A stretch of 48,379 nt of DNA from Armatimonadaceae bacterium (GTDB taxonomy: Bacteria > Armatimonadota > Armatimonadia > Armatimonadales > Armatimonadaceae). The notes beneath the pieces were generated by a model. It saw only the letters and a program-made list of their open reading frames with translations, searched no databases and had not been told where the DNA came from. Location of the stretch: contig JAUJNC010000021.1 of assembly GCA_030446525.1 (NCBI GenBank), positions 1 to 48,379 of the forward strand, in the 5' to 3' direction. The translations under genes were made by a program, and so were the position numbers. Positions 8,321 to 17,312 of the stretch are shown piece by piece (the first letter of the stretch is position 1; each line of letters begins with the position of its first letter).

Positions 8321-10612
8321 CTACGGGGTGAGCGAGGGCTGTGTCGGCTCCTTGGCGCCCACGCCCAGGCGGTGGATGGAGAGCAGGTCGCCCAGGGCGT
8401 TCAGCCGGTTGATGAGCGTGGCGACGTGCCCGACCGAGGGGCTCTCGAAATCGATCCGCAGCACGGCCGTGTTGTTCTGCTTGTCCGAGCGGGTGTGGAT
8501 GCCCAGGATGTTGGTGCGCCCTTCGGAAAAGATCTCCGTGACGTCGCGGAGCAGGCCGACGCGGTCGATGGTCTCGATCATCAGCCCGGTCTCGAAGCGC
8601 GCGCCGTCGGCGGCCTGCCAGTCGATCTCCACCAGGCGCTCCGGCTCCCGGTCGCGCCAGTTCGCGACGTTCGAACAGCCCTCCCGGTGCAGCTGCATCC
8701 CCTTGCCGCGCGACACATAGCCCACGACCGCGTCGCCCGGCAGCGGCAGGCAGCAGCGGGCGCGGGAGACGGCCACGTCGTCCACGCCGCCGGGCGCGAT
8801 GGAGAGCTTGCCCTGCCCGGACGGTTTGCGCCCGATGCGGAGCTCGCCTTCGTCCTGCTCGGCGGCGGTCGGGCGGAGGCGGTTGACCACCACACCCAGG
8901 GCGATGTCGCCGAAGCCCAGGGCCGCGTACAGGTCTTCGGCGGAGTCCTTGTTCAGGACGTGCGCGATCTCCACCAGCTTTTTGGTGTCGCGGATCACGT
9001 CGTGCGGCAGGCCCAGACGCGTGGCCTCATCCTGCAGCATCTCGCGGCCGCGGGCGACGTTCTCGGCGTAGCGCAGCTTGCGGAAGTGGGACTTGATCTT
9101 CGAGCGGGCGTGGCTCGTCTTGACGAACGAGAGCCAGTCCAGCGACGGGTTCGCGGACGGGCGCGTGACGATGGCGCAGATGTCGCCGTTGTGGAACTTG
9201 TACGAGAGCGGGACGATCTTGCCGTTGACCTTAGCGGCCACGCAGTGCTGCCCGAGGTCGGTGTGGATGCGGAACGCGAAATCCACGGGCGTCGACTGGG
9301 CGGGCAGATCGATCACGTCGCCCTTGGGGGTGAACACGAACACCTGGTCCGTGAACAGGTCCGAGACGACCGAGCGCAGGAACTCGGAGGAGTCGCGGGT
9401 GTCCTGCTGCCAGTCGAAGAGCTGCCGGCGCAGGAACGCCATCCTGCGGTCGAGGTCGGCGCCGGCCTTGGCCGCCTCGCCCCGCTCCTTGTACGCCCAG
9501 TGCGCGGCGACGCCGAACTCCGCCACCCGGTGCATGTCCCAGGTGCGGATCTGGATCTCGAGCGGCTCGTCGCGCGGGCCGTAGACCTTGGTGTGCAGCG
9601 ACTGGTACAGGTTGGACTTGCGCTTGGCGATGTAGTCGTCGAACTTGCCGGGGATGGGCAGCCACAGCTCGTGGACGATGCCCAGCGCCGCGTAGCAGTC
9701 GGCGACGGTGCTGGTGATCACGCGCAGCGCGATCAGGTCGTAGATCTCGTTGAAGTCCAGCTCCTGCTTGCGCATCTTATTGTAGATGCTCCACAGGTGC
9801 TTGGGGCGCCCCTGGATCTCGGCACCCAGCCCGGCGCTTTCGAAGGCGGCGCGCAGCTTGGCGATGGCGTCACGGATGTCCTTCTCGCGCTCGCGCCGGG
9901 TGCGCGCCACCCGCTCCGTGACGTCCTGGTACTCGGCGGGGTACAGGTATTTGAACGCCAGATCTTCCAGCAGCCACTTGATCTGCCACATCCCCAGGCG
10001 GTGCGCGAGCGGCGCGAAGATCTGCATCGTCTCCCGGGCGACCTTGACGCGCCGCTCCTCGGGCAGACCGTTCAGCGTCCGCATGTTGTGGAGGCGGTCG
10101 GCGAGCTTGATCACCATGACCCGGAAGTCCTGGGCCATCGCGAGCAGGATCTTGCGCAGGTTCTCGGCGGAGCTGCGCGTCTCGAGCCGCTTCTTGCGGC
10201 GCGGGTCGCCCTTGGCCGCGTCCCCGCCCTCCTCCGCCTCGCGCGCGGCCTCCAGGGCCTGCGCCGCGCCCGGGTCGCGCCGCTCGAAATCCACGAGCTT
10301 GAGTTTGGTCACGCCTTCGACCAGGTTCGCGATCTCGTCGCCGAACTGGCCGGCGAGCTCATCGCGCGAAACGCCGCAGTCTTCGAGCACGTCGTGGAGG
10401 AAGCCCGCCGCCAGCGAGGGAGCGTCCATCTCCAGGCCGACCAGGATGTCCACCACCTCGAGCGGGTGCTGGACGTACGGCTCGCCCGTCCGCCGCGCCT
10501 GCCCCGCGTGCTTCTCGGCGGCGTAGTCGTACGCGCGCCGCAGCAGGCCGATATCGGCCTGCGGGTTATAACGCCGCACCTTGGTGAGGATCGACTCTAT
10601 GGTTGCCGCCAT
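8321..10612 (-). CDS. rel: Bifunctional (p)ppGpp synthetase/hydrolase, Rel/SpoT family
   Basis: This intact 763-residue protein has all Rel domains. The HD hydrolase spans about residues 30-190 (LHDVLED with His73-Asp74, and ADRLHNMRTL). It is interrupted by a charged, Ala/Glu/Lys-rich insert at about 109-147. The synthetase has FNEIYDLIALRVI and SNLYQSLHTKVYGP. TGS (FVFTPKGDVIDLP) is at about 425-485, a zinc-finger-like RARCCLPLPGD follows, and ACT is at the C-terminus. At the position where bifunctional enzymes have RxKD and synthetase-only RelA has ExDD, this protein has KFDD (323-326), a mixed form. It makes and degrades the stringent-response alarmone. A good sigma-70 promoter lies just upstream. 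Confidence 0.95.
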   Translation of the reverse strand: MAATIESILTKVRRYNPQADIGLLRRAYDYAAEKHAGQARRTGEPYVQHPLEVVDILVGLEMDAPSLAAGFLHDVLEDCGVSRDELAGQFGDEIANLVEGVTKLKLVDFERRDPGAAQALEAAREAEEGGDAAKGDPRRKKRLETRSSAENLRKILLAMAQDFRVMVIKLADRLHNMRTLNGLPEERRVKVARETMQIFAPLAHRLGMWQIKWLLEDLAFKYLYPAEYQDVTERVARTRREREKDIRDAIAKLRAAFESAGLGAEIQGRPKHLWSIYNKMRKQELDFNEIYDLIALRVITSTVADCYAALGIVHELWLPIPGKFDDYIAKRKSNLYQSLHTKVYGPRDEPLEIQIRTWDMHRVAEFGVAAHWAYKERGEAAKAGADLDRRMAFLRRQLFDWQQDTRDSSEFLRSVVSDLFTDQVFVFTPKGDVIDLPAQSTPVDFAFRIHTDLGQHCVAAKVNGKIVPLSYKFHNGDICAIVTRPSANPSLDWLSFVKTSHARSKIKSHFRKLRYAENVARGREMLQDEATRLGLPHDVIRDTKKLVEIAHVLNKDSAEDLYAALGFGDIALGVVVNRLRPTAAEQDEGELRIGRKPSGQGKLSIAPGGVDDVAVSRARCCLPLPGDAVVGYVSRGKGMQLHREGCSNVANWRDREPERLVEIDWQAADGARFETGLMIETIDRVGLLRDVTEIFSEGRTNILGIHTRSDKQNNTAVLRIDFESPSVGHVATLINRLNALGDLLSIHRLGVGAKEPTQPSLTP

Positions 10613-10630
10613 GGGAAAGCTCTGCTATCT

Positions 10631-10659
10631 ATTATGCGCTTCTTATGGCGGCCTGTCAA
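10631..10659 (-). promoter_or_regulatory. Sigma-70-type promoter of rel
   Basis: On the minus strand TTGACA (10659-10654) and CATAAT (10636-10631) are separated by 17 bp. The predicted start lies about a dozen bases before the rel ATG at 10612, giving a very short leader. Confidence 0.6.
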
Positions 10660-10734
10660 CAACCCGCGAGCGCCCCCGGCTTCCAGCCCGTGCAGGGCGA
10701 ACGGCGGCCTATCGGCGATGCGCACCGGCGTTCA

Positions 10735-12891
10735 TCACTCATCGTGGGGGCCGGGTGAGTCCTCTTCGCCTTCCGCGAAGTAGGCGGCGGCCTCGTCGGC
10801 GTCGGGCGCGGCGGCGGCGTGAAGGGCGTCCTCGACCAGGGGCGCGAGGGTAGGCATCTCGGCCAGGAAGGGTGACGGGCCCAGGCTCTTGCCGTTGTGG
10901 AACTGGGGCCAGGACAGGAAGAACTGCTCGCGCGCGCGGGTCAGGGCGACGTAGGCCAGCCGGCGCTCCTCCTCCAGCGAGTCGGGGAGCAGCTCGCCGT
11001 CCGCGTAGCGCAGGCAGCGGTGGTGGGGCAGCAGGTTCATGGCGAAGCCGACCACGAACACGCAGGGCCACTCCAGCCCCTTGGCGCGGTGGATGGTCAT
11101 CAGGTTCACGGCGTCGAGCGAGCGCGCCGACTGCTGCGCCTTGCGTATCTGGCCCGCCACGAACGTCAGCATCGCCTCGGGCGCGAAGAAGCGGTTCGAG
11201 GCGGCGATCAGCTCGTCCAGGTTCTCCAGGCGGCTCGACCCCTCCCCCTCATCCTCCTGGTCCCCCTCCTCGGCCAGGACGTAATCGTCGTAGCCGAGCT
11301 GCCGCGCGGCGACCAGCCGGGCGGCGGTGTCGCCGGCCTGGGCGATCTCGGCGATCATGCGGCGGAAGTCGAGGACGGCCACGTCCTGCGCCGTCTTGAA
11401 CGAACCCTTCTTCAGCGCCTCGTAGAAGGAGCAGCCCAGCTTGGCGGCGAGCGCTTCGACCTGGGTGATGAACGCCCTGCCCAGAAAGCGTGTGGGCTTG
11501 CCGGAGCGCCGGGAGCCGATGTTCAGCACGCGCTTGGCGGCCTCGTCCCCGGCGGCCGAGTGCGGGTCCACCGAGAGCTGCAGGTACGCCAGCAGGTCCT
11601 TGACCTCGCGGCGGTTGTAGAAGCCGGTCCCGCCCGTGATCTGGTACGGGATCCCCCCGGCGATCAGGGCGTCCTCGAAGGCGCGCGAGTAGGCGTTGGT
11701 GCGGTACAGCAGAGCAAAGTCCTTGAAGTGCGTGCGCCCGTCGCTCAGCATCTCGCGCAGCCGCTCGACCACCCAGGCCGCCTCCGCCTCGGCGTCCACG
11801 TGCTGCGACAGGCCGGGGTCGCGGCCCGGCGCGCGCACGGTCTCCATCAGGAGCCGGTAGCGCTCATCGAGGTCGGCGTGGGCGATCAGCTCGTTCGCGA
11901 CCGTGACGATCGTGCCCTGCGAGCGGTAGTTGGCAGGCAGGCGGATGATGTCGCCGCTCGGGAACGCCTTCTGGAACTGCATCACGGTCAGGCGCGGGTC
12001 GCACCCGCGGAAGCCGTAGACGCTCTGCCCGACGTCGCCGACCAGGAACAGGTTGCCGTGCCGCTCGGCCAGCAGCCGCGCCAGCTCCCACTGCACGGCG
12101 CTGGTGTCCTGCGTCTCGTCCACCAGCACGTAATCGAACATCTGCTGGTAGCGGGCGCGCAGTGCGGCGTTGTCGCGGAGCAGCTGGTACGCTTCGAGGA
12201 GGAGGTCGTCGAAGTCCAGGCGGCGTGCCGGCACCTTGGAAAGGAGGTCATACTTCGCCTCCTTGGCCGTCTCGTAGCAGCGCCAGAAGCGGGCGACGCT
12301 TTCGACGGCGGGCGGCTCCCAGTCCGGGTACAGGCGGGCGAGCGCCGTTTCGCCGCTTTCGCACCCCTGCCCCTGGTTCTTGGCGGCGGAAACGGCCAGG
12401 AGCGCCATCTTCGGATCGAGGCGCAGGTTCTGGGCGTAGGGCGGGGACGGGAGCTTGGCGTAGTCGTCGGGCTTGCCCAGGATCGCGCGGCACACGCGCT
12501 TCTGCCAGCCCTCGTCGGCCAGCTCGAACTTGCCCGCCTTGCCGAACAGGTCGGCCCATTCCTTTTTCAGGATCCGCAGGCAGTGTGCGTGGAACGTGCC
12601 GATCCACAGCCCCTTGACCTTCTCCTCGCCCAGAAGCGCGGCCAGCCGGTCCCCCATCTCCTGCGCCGCGCGCTTGGTGAACGTCGTCACCAGCACACGC
12701 TCGGCGGGCACGCCCTCGCCGAGCAGGCGCGCGATGCGCCGCAGCAGCACGGTCGTCTTGCCCGACCCGGCCCCCGCCAGCACGAGGGCCGCCCCGACGG
12801 TATGCGCGAACGCCTCCCGCTGCTGCGCGTTGAGCCCGTCCGCGAGATCGGGCAGATCAGGTGCGAGCGTTGTCGCTGTGGATGTTGCCAT
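10735..12891 (-). CDS. UvrD/PcrA-like superfamily 1 DNA helicase
   Basis: The protein is 718 residues from the ATG at 12891, or 728 from the ATG at 12921; neither has a convincing ribosome-binding site. Helicase motifs appear in order: Q-motif LNAQQREAF, Walker A AGAGSGKTT, motif Ia TFTKRAAQEM, GTFHAHCLRIL, motif II YVLVDETQDTS, motif III GDVGQSVYGFRGCDP, motif IV LPANYRSQ, motif V LMTIHRAKGLEWP and motif VI AYVALTRAREQF. Motif II has DETQ where UvrD/PcrA usually has DExQ with an aromatic residue, and motif III has GDVGQS in place of GDxDQS. It unwinds DNA 3' to 5' in repair or replication restart. The C-terminus is acidic, without a typical PcrA tail. Confidence 0.92.
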   Translation of the reverse strand: MATSTATTLAPDLPDLADGLNAQQREAFAHTVGAALVLAGAGSGKTTVLLRRIARLLGEGVPAERVLVTTFTKRAAQEMGDRLAALLGEEKVKGLWIGTFHAHCLRILKKEWADLFGKAGKFELADEGWQKRVCRAILGKPDDYAKLPSPPYAQNLRLDPKMALLAVSAAKNQGQGCESGETALARLYPDWEPPAVESVARFWRCYETAKEAKYDLLSKVPARRLDFDDLLLEAYQLLRDNAALRARYQQMFDYVLVDETQDTSAVQWELARLLAERHGNLFLVGDVGQSVYGFRGCDPRLTVMQFQKAFPSGDIIRLPANYRSQGTIVTVANELIAHADLDERYRLLMETVRAPGRDPGLSQHVDAEAEAAWVVERLREMLSDGRTHFKDFALLYRTNAYSRAFEDALIAGGIPYQITGGTGFYNRREVKDLLAYLQLSVDPHSAAGDEAAKRVLNIGSRRSGKPTRFLGRAFITQVEALAAKLGCSFYEALKKGSFKTAQDVAVLDFRRMIAEIAQAGDTAARLVAARQLGYDDYVLAEEGDQEDEGEGSSRLENLDELIAASNRFFAPEAMLTFVAGQIRKAQQSARSLDAVNLMTIHRAKGLEWPCVFVVGFAMNLLPHHRCLRYADGELLPDSLEEERRLAYVALTRAREQFFLSWPQFHNGKSLGPSPFLAEMPTLAPLVEDALHAAAAPDADEAAAYFAEGEEDSPGPHDE

Positions 12892-12982
12892 AGAAAAGGA
12901 CCAACCCGCATTCCCGTCCATTTAGCTGTTTGCTGTTATGTTCGCCGCACGCGGCGGCTCATCCTTTATGTTGTGCGACAAG

Positions 12983-13633
12983 TTACACCGGCTTTAGCGC
13001 CGGGTCGTACTTGCGCTTGGCCAGGAGCACTCTGCCGGCGCCGGGGTCCAGAAAAAGCAGCACCGTCTCCCCCCCGGCTTGCCACACCCGGGTCCACCGC
13101 CGGCACCCCGGCCGGGGTGCGGTGACAGCGACCAGGCGCCATGCCGGGCCGCATGCGCCCTCGTTCCCGTCGGGGAACGCTGGCATCGCCCCAAGTAGGC
13201 GCAGCCACGCACGCCCCGCGCGCACCGCCCCCTGGCGCGTCAGCGGCGCGGAGTCGCTTTCGGGCAGGGTCCTGGCATCACGCCCGACGATCTGGACCGC
13301 GCCCGTGTCGGCGTCGAACTGCAGGTAGAGAACGTGCTCGCCGGCGGCGCCGCTGGCATAGACGTTCCAGAGGCGGCCGGAGCTTTCCTCGGTCGCCGGC
13401 GCCTTGTGCCGTTCCACTTCCAACCGCAGGTCAGTCCGCTCCGGGGCAAGAGCGCGGCAGAGCGTGCGGGAATGAGCAATGATCTGCCGCTGCGTGTACC
13501 GGCCGTAAGGCGCCTCCCGGCCGGCCCCCGGCTTGACGTGCGAGCGCAAGCACAGGGGCATACAGAGCGGCAAGACGAACAGAGCGAGCGGCAGGGCCGC
13601 ATGGCACAGGTTCCGCGAACGTTTGGGGGACAT
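12983..13633 (-). CDS. Small secreted/anchored protein, possible PepSY-like
   Basis: This 216-residue protein has an N-terminal hydrophobic segment (ALPLALFVLPLCMPLCL) consistent with a signal peptide or anchor. The exported part contains VLYLQFDADTGAVQIVGRDA and GAVRAGRAWLRLLG. The first resembles the strand-turn-strand of PepSY-type domains, but this is weak and I do not assign function. It follows the WD40 gene by 57 bp on the same strand, with AGGGAGAG before its ATG, so it is probably the third gene of the ECF sigma operon and may act in the same envelope-sensing process. Confidence 0.55.
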   Translation of the reverse strand: MSPKRSRNLCHAALPLALFVLPLCMPLCLRSHVKPGAGREAPYGRYTQRQIIAHSRTLCRALAPERTDLRLEVERHKAPATEESSGRLWNVYASGAAGEHVLYLQFDADTGAVQIVGRDARTLPESDSAPLTRQGAVRAGRAWLRLLGAMPAFPDGNEGACGPAWRLVAVTAPRPGCRRWTRVWQAGGETVLLFLDPGAGRVLLAKRKYDPALKPV

Positions 13634-13690
13634 CGGTGGCTCTCCCTTTCACCTCGACGTGGCGTAACATCAGCCTTAACGGCATTGGAC

Positions 13691-16144
13691 CTACGGCACC
13701 TTCCATAACTTCACGATCCCGGCCAGATCCCCGCTGGCCAAGAGCCTGCCGTCGGGGGAGAAGGCGACTTCCCGCACCAGCTTGCCATGGCCCACAAAGG
13801 AGCCGAGCCGCTTGCCCGAGGAGGTATGCCAGACCTTCACCAACTTATCATCGCCCGCTGCCAGCAGCTTCCCATCCGGCGAGAAGGCGAGGTTGCTATG
13901 CCCCCAGTCCTCGATCTCCAGCGTCCGCGACAGCGCACCGGCCCGCGCGTTCCACAGATGCACCTGACGCCGGGTGCCGCGCCATGTATCCTGCCGATGG
14001 TTAGAACTGCCGGTTGCGATCGTTCTCCCATCGGGAGAGACCGCAACGGAATCCACACTGAAGCCTCCGCCCGGTTCGATGGCGCGCTCCAGCCTGCCGG
14101 TGCGCCTGTCCCACAATCGGATGACGCTGTCGGTGACCTTTCCGTTTTCTATGTTGGTTACGCCGGTTGCCAGCCCGTTCGGCGACAAAGTGAACCGGAC
14201 GAACCGCTCGTGTGGGAACGTTTGTGTCTGCAGCAATCTGCCCGTTCGCGCATCCCGCTCCATGATCTGAACGCTCATCTTCGTTACCACCTCATGCTCC
14301 CCATCCTTCCTGCGTTCGTCCGCCCGCGTACCTGCCCCTGTCAGAGTTTTGCCATCGGTCGAAAACGCCAGCAAGGAAAGGGTGGCGTCCTTGTCGGGCA
14401 GCGTGAGCGTCCACGGAGATTTGCCCGTTCGTGCGTCCCATAGCTGCAGCTCGTGCCCCAGGCGCTTCCTGCCCGCGTACAGGCTGCTCGAACTCGCCAA
14501 CGTCTTTCCGTCCGGTGAGAACGCAAGGGCGATGACATTGGGCGAGCGCCCCTGGAGCGTCCGCAGGAGCCGGCCCGTCCGCGCGTCCCACAACCGAATC
14601 CCGTTGCCCCACGCGCCGCTCGCCACGATCCTGCCATCGGGTGAGAAAGCGATCGCCATGACACTGTCCGTATTGCCCCTCAGTGTGTGGACGATCTGCG
14701 GGGATTCCATGACGCCCGGTGGCAGAACGCCCCGGCTGCCGGCCTGCACGCGTCGGAAATCTTCCTCATCCACGCCCATCGCCATATAGGGCATCCAGTC
14801 GGGTAGCAACGCGGTCGTGGGCCGCTGCACGGGAAGCGTGAAGACGACCTTTTCCGAGTAGTCCGCCTCCTTGTCCGGGTCTTCGTAGGCGCCGTGCAGA
14901 TTGACCGGGTTGACCTGGAAGGTGAGCGTGAAGCGGCGCGGTCTCCACGGGGTTTGTGGCACCAACGTGGTCCACGAATCGCCTTCCAGCCGTTCGCCGT
15001 CGAAGGTGTAGCCCGGGGGCAGCCTGGGATGGCTCTTTGCCATGGTGGGCTGAAACACCCTCGGATGCCATTCATACTTGGTTCCTAAATCGTCGGTCAA
15101 TTCCAGTTTCCAATCCTGCCCGGCCAGTTTGTTGTTCGCGCGGAAGCTGTCGCCCCGGTACTTGCCTGCTGTGTAGAGCAGAAAAACGTCTCCCTCGCTG
15201 TTTACCTGCAAGTCGCGGATGACGATGGCCCGGTCCCCGACCGTGCGGCTCGCGATGCCCCGGGCGAGGCGCTCCCGCCATTCCTCGCGGCCGGCATCCA
15301 GGTCGAACACCTTTGCCGACCGGGGGAAGTGTGGCTGGAACAGTTGTGCCGGCAGTGTCTCGTTGTAGGTCATCTGGCCGACCATTTTCGTGATCCACTC
15401 GCCGTCCATCTGTAGCTGGAACTCAAACTGAAACGGCAGGTCCGTCTTCGCATCGACCAGCATCAACATGCGCGTCGGACCCGCCGGCTCAACGCGTTCG
15501 ATGCTGACGCGACGCACCGGACGGCCACCCACGGTGGTGTCCCCCAGGACGCGGATCTTGTCCCGCCATCCCCTGCGCGCGAAGTCCCGCCGCATCGCCC
15601 CTATGGTAAATCCAGAGGAGTTGTAGGTCGCATAGCTGTCCTGCTTTCGTACGGTGACCTTGTTCAAATCCCGGTCGTAGGTCCAGAATTTGCCGTCCGC
15701 ATAGAGCCGGATGCGGCGTGGCTTCTCCTCTTCCGAGCGCGCCTTGGAGCCTTCATACCAGGATTCGGCTTTGTTGATGCGGCTCCCATCGGGCGCGACG
15801 TCCCAGCGCACCATGTGGGCGCTCCGCACGTCGCGGATCGCGGCCTCCATCTGCCGCAGTACCTGCGCCGCCACCAGTGCGGGCCACGACGCGGCTACAA
15901 CCAGAGCCAGAGCCATGGCCGCGGCAAATCCCAATCCTGTGCGCAGTCGCCATCGAAGGACACGTTTGCGCGCCTCCCGCGCCGTCTGGTTGGCCGCCAG
16001 CTCGGCGACCCGCCGGCGCAGATCGGTGGACGGCTCCAGCGCCGGATGCGCGTCCGCCAGCAGGACCTGTAGCCGCGCGTCCCGCTCGTCTTCGCTATCC
16101 TGGAGGTATGCGGTAGATTTGTTCTTCCACTTGTTTGTGTTCAT
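13691..16144 (-). CDS. Membrane protein with C-terminal WD40 repeats, putative anti-sigma factor/sensor
   Basis: This 817-residue intact protein has three parts. A cytoplasmic N-terminus (1-69, mostly helical and charged) is followed by one membrane helix (about 70-93). A middle region (about 95-480) begins VLRQMEAAIRDVRSAHMVRW and resembles LolA/DUF2092-like beta domains. From about 495 a WD40 propeller has repeats such as VMAIAFSPDGRIVASGAWG, VIALAFSPDGKTLASSSS and VREVAFSPDGRLLASGDLA, each followed by RLWDARTG-like strands. Its ATG overlaps the stop of the ECF sigma gene (ATGA), the usual place for an anti-sigma factor. No zinc HxxxCxxC anti-sigma motif is visible, so the sigma-binding role of the N-terminus is inferred from coupling and topology. 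Confidence 0.75.
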   Translation of the reverse strand: MNTNKWKNKSTAYLQDSEDERDARLQVLLADAHPALEPSTDLRRRVAELAANQTAREARKRVLRWRLRTGLGFAAAMALALVVAASWPALVAAQVLRQMEAAIRDVRSAHMVRWDVAPDGSRINKAESWYEGSKARSEEEKPRRIRLYADGKFWTYDRDLNKVTVRKQDSYATYNSSGFTIGAMRRDFARRGWRDKIRVLGDTTVGGRPVRRVSIERVEPAGPTRMLMLVDAKTDLPFQFEFQLQMDGEWITKMVGQMTYNETLPAQLFQPHFPRSAKVFDLDAGREEWRERLARGIASRTVGDRAIVIRDLQVNSEGDVFLLYTAGKYRGDSFRANNKLAGQDWKLELTDDLGTKYEWHPRVFQPTMAKSHPRLPPGYTFDGERLEGDSWTTLVPQTPWRPRRFTLTFQVNPVNLHGAYEDPDKEADYSEKVVFTLPVQRPTTALLPDWMPYMAMGVDEEDFRRVQAGSRGVLPPGVMESPQIVHTLRGNTDSVMAIAFSPDGRIVASGAWGNGIRLWDARTGRLLRTLQGRSPNVIALAFSPDGKTLASSSSLYAGRKRLGHELQLWDARTGKSPWTLTLPDKDATLSLLAFSTDGKTLTGAGTRADERRKDGEHEVVTKMSVQIMERDARTGRLLQTQTFPHERFVRFTLSPNGLATGVTNIENGKVTDSVIRLWDRRTGRLERAIEPGGGFSVDSVAVSPDGRTIATGSSNHRQDTWRGTRRQVHLWNARAGALSRTLEIEDWGHSNLAFSPDGKLLAAGDDKLVKVWHTSSGKRLGSFVGHGKLVREVAFSPDGRLLASGDLAGIVKLWKVP

Positions 16145-16752
16145 CGCGTCACCTCGTTATCCAGAAAGTACGTTCGCCCGCGCTGGAAGAGCGTTCGCCG
16201 TGCGCGCTGCAGCAGGCTGTTCACCGCCGCCGGCGACCGTGCCATGACCACCGCTATGTCCGCGATGGGCAGCCCCTCGACGTATTGCAAAAGCAGGGCC
16301 TCTCGCTGCTCCTCCTTGAGATCGTCCACCAGTCCCCGGATCGTGCGCAGCATCTCTGCCCGCATGGCCTGCGCCTCCGGGCCGGCGGCTGCCGCGACCG
16401 CCGCCCCCAGATCCGCCTCCATCTCTTGGTCCCGTCCGGACATCTCGGAAACAAGCGTCTCCTGCCGCCTGTTGCGCCGTCTCCGGACGTCGATGATCTT
16501 GCGGCGCGCGATGCCCAGCAGCCAGAGGTAGGGGGAGCATTTCCCGTGATACCGGGGCAGCGCGAGGAACGCGGCGGTGAAGACGTCCGCGGTCACGTCT
16601 TCGGCTTCTTCGCGCCGGGCCAGGCGCCGGGAAACGTAGCGAAAGACGTCGTCCAGGTAACGCGCATGGAGCGCCTCGGCGGTCACGCGCTCCCAGTGAT
16701 CCACCGGTACGGATTCCGGCGCCTGCGCACGCAGGGCTTTCGGTCTGATCAT
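16141..16752 (-). CDS. ECF-family RNA polymerase sigma factor
   Basis: The start is placed at ATG 16752 (MIRPKALRAQ), which has GGAGG at optimal spacing. The open frame extends another 48 codons without support. The 203 residues contain region 2 (FRYVSRRLARREEAEDVTAD and FTAAFLALPRYHG, then LWLLGIARRKIIDVRRRR) and region 4 (LKEEQREALLLQYVEGLPIA, then a helix-turn-helix ending AVNSLLQRARRTL). It would direct polymerase to promoters controlled by the coupled membrane WD40 protein. Translation of the partner is coupled by the ATGA overlap. Confidence 0.92.
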   Translation of the reverse strand: MIRPKALRAQAPESVPVDHWERVTAEALHARYLDDVFRYVSRRLARREEAEDVTADVFTAAFLALPRYHGKCSPYLWLLGIARRKIIDVRRRRNRRQETLVSEMSGRDQEMEADLGAAVAAAAGPEAQAMRAEMLRTIRGLVDDLKEEQREALLLQYVEGLPIADIAVVMARSPAAVNSLLQRARRTLFQRGRTYFLDNEVTR

Positions 16753-16940
16753 CTGGCCTCCTCGTCCTCCCTGTGCTGTCGAAAACGCGCCGGCCGGGTA
16801 ACGCCATGGGGCAAGCTCGGCGTGGCCGCTATTAGTAAGTTCGTAGGACGGCGTAAAATCTATCGGCCTTGGTGAAAAAGAGAGGCCCGTTGCCAACCCT
16901 TTTCCCTCGGGTGACTACTCTTTAGGTGAGGGCACATCAG

Positions 16941-17294
16941 ATGACATTCGACGAACGGCGGTTAGCCGCCAAGATCAGGGTCGGGATCGCGGTGCGGCGC
17001 TGGCGGGACCGCGGCCGCCATCACACCCCGGCGACGGCGGCGCTCATCCATGACGAGCAGGCGGCGGCAAGCGAGGCCGATCGCGCTCAGCGAAGCACGC
17101 TCGAGGAGGAGGTGGTCAACTCGCTGACCCTGTCCCGGGCGCTCTCCCTGCTCGCCCCGCCTTTCCGAGAGGCGCTGCTTCTGGTCGCCTCGCAGGGGCT
17201 TACCTATAAAGAGGCGGCTGAGGTCCTGGGAGAACCCGTCGGAACCGTCAAGTGGAGGGTGTCTGAAGCCACATCTGCCCGCGCGCTCCCTTAG
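16941..17294 (+). CDS. Region-4-only sigma-like DNA-binding protein
   Basis: This 117-residue protein starts at the ATG at 16941, with AGGTGAGG upstream. The C-terminal half is a sigma-70 region 4 helix-turn-helix (LSLLAPPFREALLLVASQGL, TYKEAAEVLGEPVGTVKWRV). The N-terminal half is short, basic and lacks region 2, so it cannot bind a -10 element like a full ECF factor. It diverges from the ECF/WD40 operon across a 188-bp gap (16753-16940) and could modulate it or another sigma factor. A remnant of a shortened sigma factor is the alternative. Confidence 0.7.
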   Translation: MTFDERRLAAKIRVGIAVRRWRDRGRHHTPATAALIHDEQAAASEADRAQRSTLEEEVVNSLTLSRALSLLAPPFREALLLVASQGLTYKEAAEVLGEPVGTVKWRVSEATSARALP

Positions 17295-17312
17295 GCGCGC
17301 CTCCTACCCAGG

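Noticed and set aside
7523..10783. A 1086-codon open frame on the plus strand
   Set aside because: It is antisense to the intact rel gene and out of frame with the glycosyltransferase; its translation is low-complexity and matches no family. It is a GC-content artefact.
10897..13125. A 742-codon plus-strand open frame opposite the helicase
   Set aside because: It is antisense to a gene with all UvrD motifs; composition is typical of a shadow frame.
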